A stretch of DNA of 15,396 bases from an uncultured Bacteroidales bacterium (GTDB taxonomy: Bacteria > Bacteroidota > Bacteroidia > Bacteroidales > UBA932), in assembly GCA_946184255.1 (NCBI GenBank), contig CAMHFA010000007.1:1-15396 (forward strand), in the 5' to 3' direction. Below the pieces are notes generated by a model. That model made no database searches. It had not been told where the DNA came from and was given only the letters and a program-made list of their open reading frames with translations. This document shows positions 12,266 through 15,396 of the stretch, in pieces; within the stretch, counting starts at the first letter, position 1; each line of letters starts with the position of its first letter. The translations under genes were made by a program, and so were the position numbers.

Positions 12266-14197
12266 ATTTTTACCGTATTCACGGTAAAGCATCAGGAGGG
12301 AGGCCGCGCTCCAGCTGAAATGAGGAGCTTCAAGAGCCTTCCCGGAGGAAGCAACGTAGTTTTCATGGATCGGGCCGTCTCCTTCAAGCCCTTGCAGTCT
12401 GTCGAAAAGTTCAGCTGTCATCTTGTCTGCCAGGTCGGCATGGGAATATCTCCTTATTCCCGAAATGGCGAAATACGCCTGGTCAAGCCAAACCGGACCT
12501 CTCCAGTAACCCTCCGGTTCGAATGAAGGATCGTCCGCAGACAGGGTGGGGAAGGGGATGAAGGTGGCGAACTTTGAGCTGTCCGTGAACCGTCCGATCA
12601 CGGTCTCTGCCTGGTCTTTGGACGCCAAGCCGGTCCAAAGCGGGATAGCCGCTTCGGTTCCGTACACCTTGATGAATTCCCTGGAGGGAATCTTCCGGTC
12701 ATGGAAGAACCCGTGTGAAGGATCGAAGAACCAGTTGCAGACCGCCTTCCCGTCCAGCTCCCTTGCTATTTCGGGAATATCTGGACGTGTCCCGCTTCCA
12801 ACCGCTTCCCTCAGTTTCTCCAGGCATTGCCTTTCGAACAGCAGGAAGGCGTTTAGATCCACTGATTCCTGATCCATGCTATAGGCACCTTCGACCATCG
12901 ATGTCCTGTCGAACCTGACGGCATTGTCCATCCCGCTCTCCCAGGCGGCGGCTTCCAGCGTACCGTCACATGAACCATATTCACAGAAACCGTTGTTGTC
13001 GCAGTCCCGGTAGCGGTACCACCATTCGTGGTAGCTGACCAGTTTCGGGAGCATTTCTGTCACAAAATCCTTGTCCCCGTTCTGTTCGAATATCTTAAGG
13101 ACTGCCCATGCGGCGATGGGAGGTTTGCTGTTGCGGTAGTTGTTCCACTGTGAGACAGGGTAGATGCAGTCTGGAACCATTCCTTCAGGAGTCTGGTAGT
13201 CGAACATGGCCCTTACCTGTTCCATAGCCTCGTCGGGGGCGAAACTTGCCATTGCAGCAGCATGTTTCCAGGAGTCCCAGGCCCAGAATCCCATGAAATA
13301 GTCAACTCCCTGGCTTGGGATGACTCCGCCATGGAGAAGACCCTCCTTAGGGGACTTATAGTTGGATACCAGGGTGACCAGAGATTTTACCGCCACTCTG
13401 TTGAACCTTTCCGGCATATCCTCCCTGATAGTGGCTTCCAGGCGTTTCATCCATTTTTCTTCCACAGCTTTGGCAAGCGAGTCGTAATCCAGTCCATCTT
13501 CCGGTTCTCTGCCGAAACCAATCAGGACCCGGTACTCAGAAGCCGTCCGGGGAAAGGCTTTGTACGACTTGCCATTGGCCTCCAATTCTGTCTTATCAGG
13601 GAACAATATGATTATTGCATCCCTCCCTTCCTTATTGATTATCAACCTTTTGTTCTCTGTATCGACTTTCCATCCCTCAGAGAAACGCCCATGGAATGAG
13701 AGTCTCCTCCCTGGCTTTGACTCGATGGTTATCATTGCCAGGTCGCTTCGGAGGAACTGTAGCTTTTGCTTTACCGGCACATCGCCAGAGTGGTACTCCA
13801 GTCGGAGCTCTCCGGGATAGTAATGACTCTCCGAAGTGGAAATGCCTGTCTGTCCGTCCGGCTCTATCTCCACTTCAAGGATGGCATCTGAGATCCAGTC
13901 CCGGTGTCTTTCATCCAGGTCAAAGGGTCCGCAAAACCCATGTTTTGGATTGGTCGTTTCCGGAAGTGTGAATCCAAACCACGATCCCTCGTCAGTGAAC
14001 CATCCCTGGCACTTCTCCATTTTCCCCGGTGTGTAGTGAAGGTCAAGCAGGTCAGGATATGACTCTGGATCGAAGGGCACCCTTCCCTCTCCCTGGAGTG
14101 AGGGAGAGGGGGAGTGCCCGCATCCTGCAAGAACGCAGGACGCGATGAGCAAACCATTTAACAACCTTTTAACCAAACCAATTCTCATTATGCTCAT
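12260..14197 (-). CDS. GH63-family glycosidase lipoprotein (YgjK-like)
   Basis: A 645-residue lipoprotein with lipobox LAGC (Cys26), so it is membrane-anchored and acts in the periplasm or at the cell surface. An N-terminal beta-rich domain (about 45-245) precedes an (alpha/alpha)6 barrel. Barrel landmarks resemble E. coli YgjK, a GH63 alpha-glucosidase: FWAWDSWKHA (304-313), NNYRNSKPP (352-360), WESGMDNAVRFD (419-430) with Asp424 as likely general acid, EGYWRGPVW (562-570), and HENYVASSG (611-619) with Glu612 as likely general base. GH63 enzymes cleave alpha-linked glucose or mannosylglycerate-type substrates; the exact substrate here is unknown. The start overlaps the GH2 stop as ATGA, indicating translational coupling; Met4 is an alternative. 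Residues 27-41, right after the anchor cysteine, are encoded by a large palindrome and read like repeat-derived sequence. Confidence 0.9.
   Translation of the reverse strand: MSIMRIGLVKRLLNGLLIASCVLAGCGHSPSPSLQGEGRVPFDPESYPDLLDLHYTPGKMEKCQGWFTDEGSWFGFTLPETTNPKHGFCGPFDLDERHRDWISDAILEVEIEPDGQTGISTSESHYYPGELRLEYHSGDVPVKQKLQFLRSDLAMITIESKPGRRLSFHGRFSEGWKVDTENKRLIINKEGRDAIIILFPDKTELEANGKSYKAFPRTASEYRVLIGFGREPEDGLDYDSLAKAVEEKWMKRLEATIREDMPERFNRVAVKSLVTLVSNYKSPKEGLLHGGVIPSQGVDYFMGFWAWDSWKHAAAMASFAPDEAMEQVRAMFDYQTPEGMVPDCIYPVSQWNNYRNSKPPIAAWAVLKIFEQNGDKDFVTEMLPKLVSYHEWWYRYRDCDNNGFCEYGSCDGTLEAAAWESGMDNAVRFDRTSMVEGAYSMDQESVDLNAFLLFERQCLEKLREAVGSGTRPDIPEIARELDGKAVCNWFFDPSHGFFHDRKIPSREFIKVYGTEAAIPLWTGLASKDQAETVIGRFTDSSKFATFIPFPTLSADDPSFEPEGYWRGPVWLDQAYFAISGIRRYSHADLADKMTAELFDRLQGLEGDGPIHENYVASSGKALEAPHFSWSAASLLMLYREYGKNF
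14075..14119. repeat. Palindromic element inside the GH63 lipoprotein gene
   Basis: A 10-bp perfect inverted repeat, CCCTCTCCCT (14085-14094) with AGGGAGAGGG (14101-14110), surrounds a 6-base loop. It is nested within a second 6-bp repeat, GGGCAC (14075-14080) with GTGCCC (14114-14119). Read on the minus strand it encodes residues 27-41 in frame, including SPSLQGEG, exactly between the lipobox cysteine and the folded domain. Such CCCTCTCC-type palindromes encoding SPSLQGEG-like peptides recur in many bacterial genomes, so insertion of a mobile palindromic repeat is likely. Confidence 0.7.
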
Positions 14198-15396
14198 TCC
14201 GTGTTATTTACAAATTCCAATCTAAATGAAAAGTTCATCTTCGCGGCAGGTATGAGGTACTGTTCGTGCGGGAAGGCTCCCCAGCTGTTGTCACCGCCCA
14301 CACCCATCTGCCTTAAGTCGATGTTCCAGGTGACAAGGTCCTTCCTTACGACGTCCGAAACATGTCTCTGATGCTTTCTCGTGCCTGGCTCGGCAAGGTC
14401 GTCATTGGGGAACATATAGACGCTGGAACTAAAGACAGGTTTACCGCTTACTTTGGCCGTGCAGGACCCTGATGAGAGTTCCATCCATCTGACGTCTGTC
14501 TTGTTTCCGTTCTCCTGGGGCCTGTCATAGGGAAAATACTGGTCCCAGACGTTGCCTTCGTAAAGGTCTATGAAAGCGCCTGACTTCCTGTCTTCATAAG
14601 ATGCATGAGGTCCCCGGCCATACCAGCTTACATGGTCAAAGCTGCCATCAAGAGTCAGGGTTACCCCGAACCGGGGCATGATAGGAAGTGTGTCCGAAGC
14701 GGGAATGAAAGACAAATCCACATCCATTCCTCCTTCTCCATCGAGGTTATACCTGACTTCGGCGATTGAACCTCCCAACCTTTCCGGAAGCCTGTATCTG
14801 GAAACGACACTGTCATCAGTCACATTCATCGAAACAAGCCGAGCATCCCGTCCGGCATCACGCCAGGGATAACATAATTCGCTGATTTTGCTTCCCAGGT
14901 CGTTATCAGTGGCCGGTCTCCAGAAATTGATGACCAAACCTTCTTTCATGACCTCCTTCCCATGGATCTTGACTGAACTTAGGCTGCCGGATGAGCGGTT
15001 GAATCCTGCTAAAATCCCTTTTCCGCATGAGAATAAAACCTGTCCACCCTTGTCTTCGACAATAGTCGCTTTACCTTGGATTCCGTTTTCTGCCGGCCTG
15101 TAGAAAGGAAGCAGGACCTGGTCACGGGCAAGGAGGGTTCCGGCCTTCAACAGCCCTTCGTCGTTCTTTTGGAAGGCATTGAAATCGAGAATATATTCAA
15201 CTCCAGGCTCCTCCTGTACAGGGGGCAGGTCAGCATGGAAGATACCGTTTTCCCCAGGGGCCAGTTTGACTCCTTCTATATTCCCGGAAGCTAGTACTCT
15301 GCCGTTCCCTTTAAGGGTCCATGTGAACAGATAGTCTTCCAGGTCGGTGAAGAAAAAGCCGTTCCTGATGCTGACCAGGCCTTTACCGTAATCAGC
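14194..15396 (-). CDS. GH2 beta-galactosidase (LacZ/Ebg type), C-terminal part
   Basis: The frame is open to the window edge, so only the last 400 residues are present and the catalytic barrel lies outside. The visible part starts in a beta-sandwich (about 15396-15090), with NGFFFTDLEDYLFTW resembling the LacZ domain that follows the barrel. It continues into the large C-terminal beta-galactosidase domain, marked by FWRPATDNDLG, WYGRGPHASYEDRK, YDRPQENGNKTDVRW and MGVGGDNSWG. These match the LacZ C-terminal domain that helps shape the active site. The TTG at 15150 is an internal codon, not a start. The family hydrolyses terminal beta-galactosides. The signal peptide and location cannot be seen. 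Its TGA overlaps the ATG of the GH63 gene, so the two enzymes are made together, probably from a glycan-utilisation operon extending beyond the window. Confidence 0.92.
   Translation of the reverse strand, partial: ADYGKGLVSIRNGFFFTDLEDYLFTWTLKGNGRVLASGNIEGVKLAPGENGIFHADLPPVQEEPGVEYILDFNAFQKNDEGLLKAGTLLARDQVLLPFYRPAENGIQGKATIVEDKGGQVLFSCGKGILAGFNRSSGSLSSVKIHGKEVMKEGLVINFWRPATDNDLGSKISELCYPWRDAGRDARLVSMNVTDDSVVSRYRLPERLGGSIAEVRYNLDGEGGMDVDLSFIPASDTLPIMPRFGVTLTLDGSFDHVSWYGRGPHASYEDRKSGAFIDLYEGNVWDQYFPYDRPQENGNKTDVRWMELSSGSCTAKVSGKPVFSSSVYMFPNDDLAEPGTRKHQRHVSDVVRKDLVTWNIDLRQMGVGGDNSWGAFPHEQYLIPAAKMNFSFRLEFVNNTE

Noticed and set aside
1..15396. tRNA, rRNA, CRISPR array, transposase, integrase or attachment site
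   Set aside because: I scanned for cloverleaf-like segments, regularly spaced repeats and mobile-element proteins and saw none that could be supported.

Overview
The window looks like a chromosomal segment of a Bacteroidota member, most likely a gut- or rumen-type Bacteroidales. The supporting evidence is a DUF4890-type secreted protein, surface lipoproteins with lipoboxes, a GH2/GH63 glycosidase pair, a two-part KefB-like antiporter of the Bacteroidetes layout, and several near-perfect copies of the Bacteroidetes -7 promoter box (TAnnTTTG). Base composition is close to even, higher in GC than classical Bacteroides. The genus-level placement is inference.

Layout. 1-472 (+): C-terminal part of a CodB/NCS1-type cytosine permease, closed by a strong intrinsic terminator. 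626-1721 (+): a Fur-family metalloregulator with an apparently leaderless promoter, then a secreted nitroreductase-fold protein. 1736-3619 (-): a Zn/Cd-type P1B-ATPase converging on the nitroreductase. 3620-3942: a gene-free divergent intergenic region packed with perfect inverted repeats. 3943-6552 (+): an unrecognised secreted protein and its terminator, then a DUF4890-type secreted protein closely followed by an aldo/keto reductase with a two-cluster ferredoxin tail. 6549-9061 (-): a DAACS-type amino-acid symporter preceded by an NhaC-family Na+/H+ antiporter. 9143-9937 (+): a DUF3298/RsiV-like lipoprotein, divergent from nhaC with mirror-image promoters. 9948-12205 (-): a KefB-like cation:proton antiporter split by a single-base frameshift. 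12260-15396 (-): a GH63 lipoprotein translationally coupled to an upstream GH2 beta-galactosidase that runs off the window.

How the genes work together. The Fur-like regulator and the Zn/Cd ATPase plausibly belong to one metal-homeostasis locus, although they lie on opposite strands. NhaC (Na+ out) and the DAACS carrier (Na+-coupled uptake in the family) make a natural sodium-cycle pair, next to a K+/H+-type antiporter. GH2 and GH63 form the 3' end of a saccharide-degradation operon.

I found no tRNA, rRNA, CRISPR array, transposase or phage gene, and no clear novel multi-gene system. The most unusual signals are a palindromic element that encodes the linker just after the lipid-anchored cysteine of the GH63 protein, the hairpin cluster at 3665-3825, the mirrored divergent promoters at 9091-9121, an operator-like inverted repeat at the kefB promoter, the kefB frameshift, and the altered ion- and substrate-site residues of the DAACS carrier.
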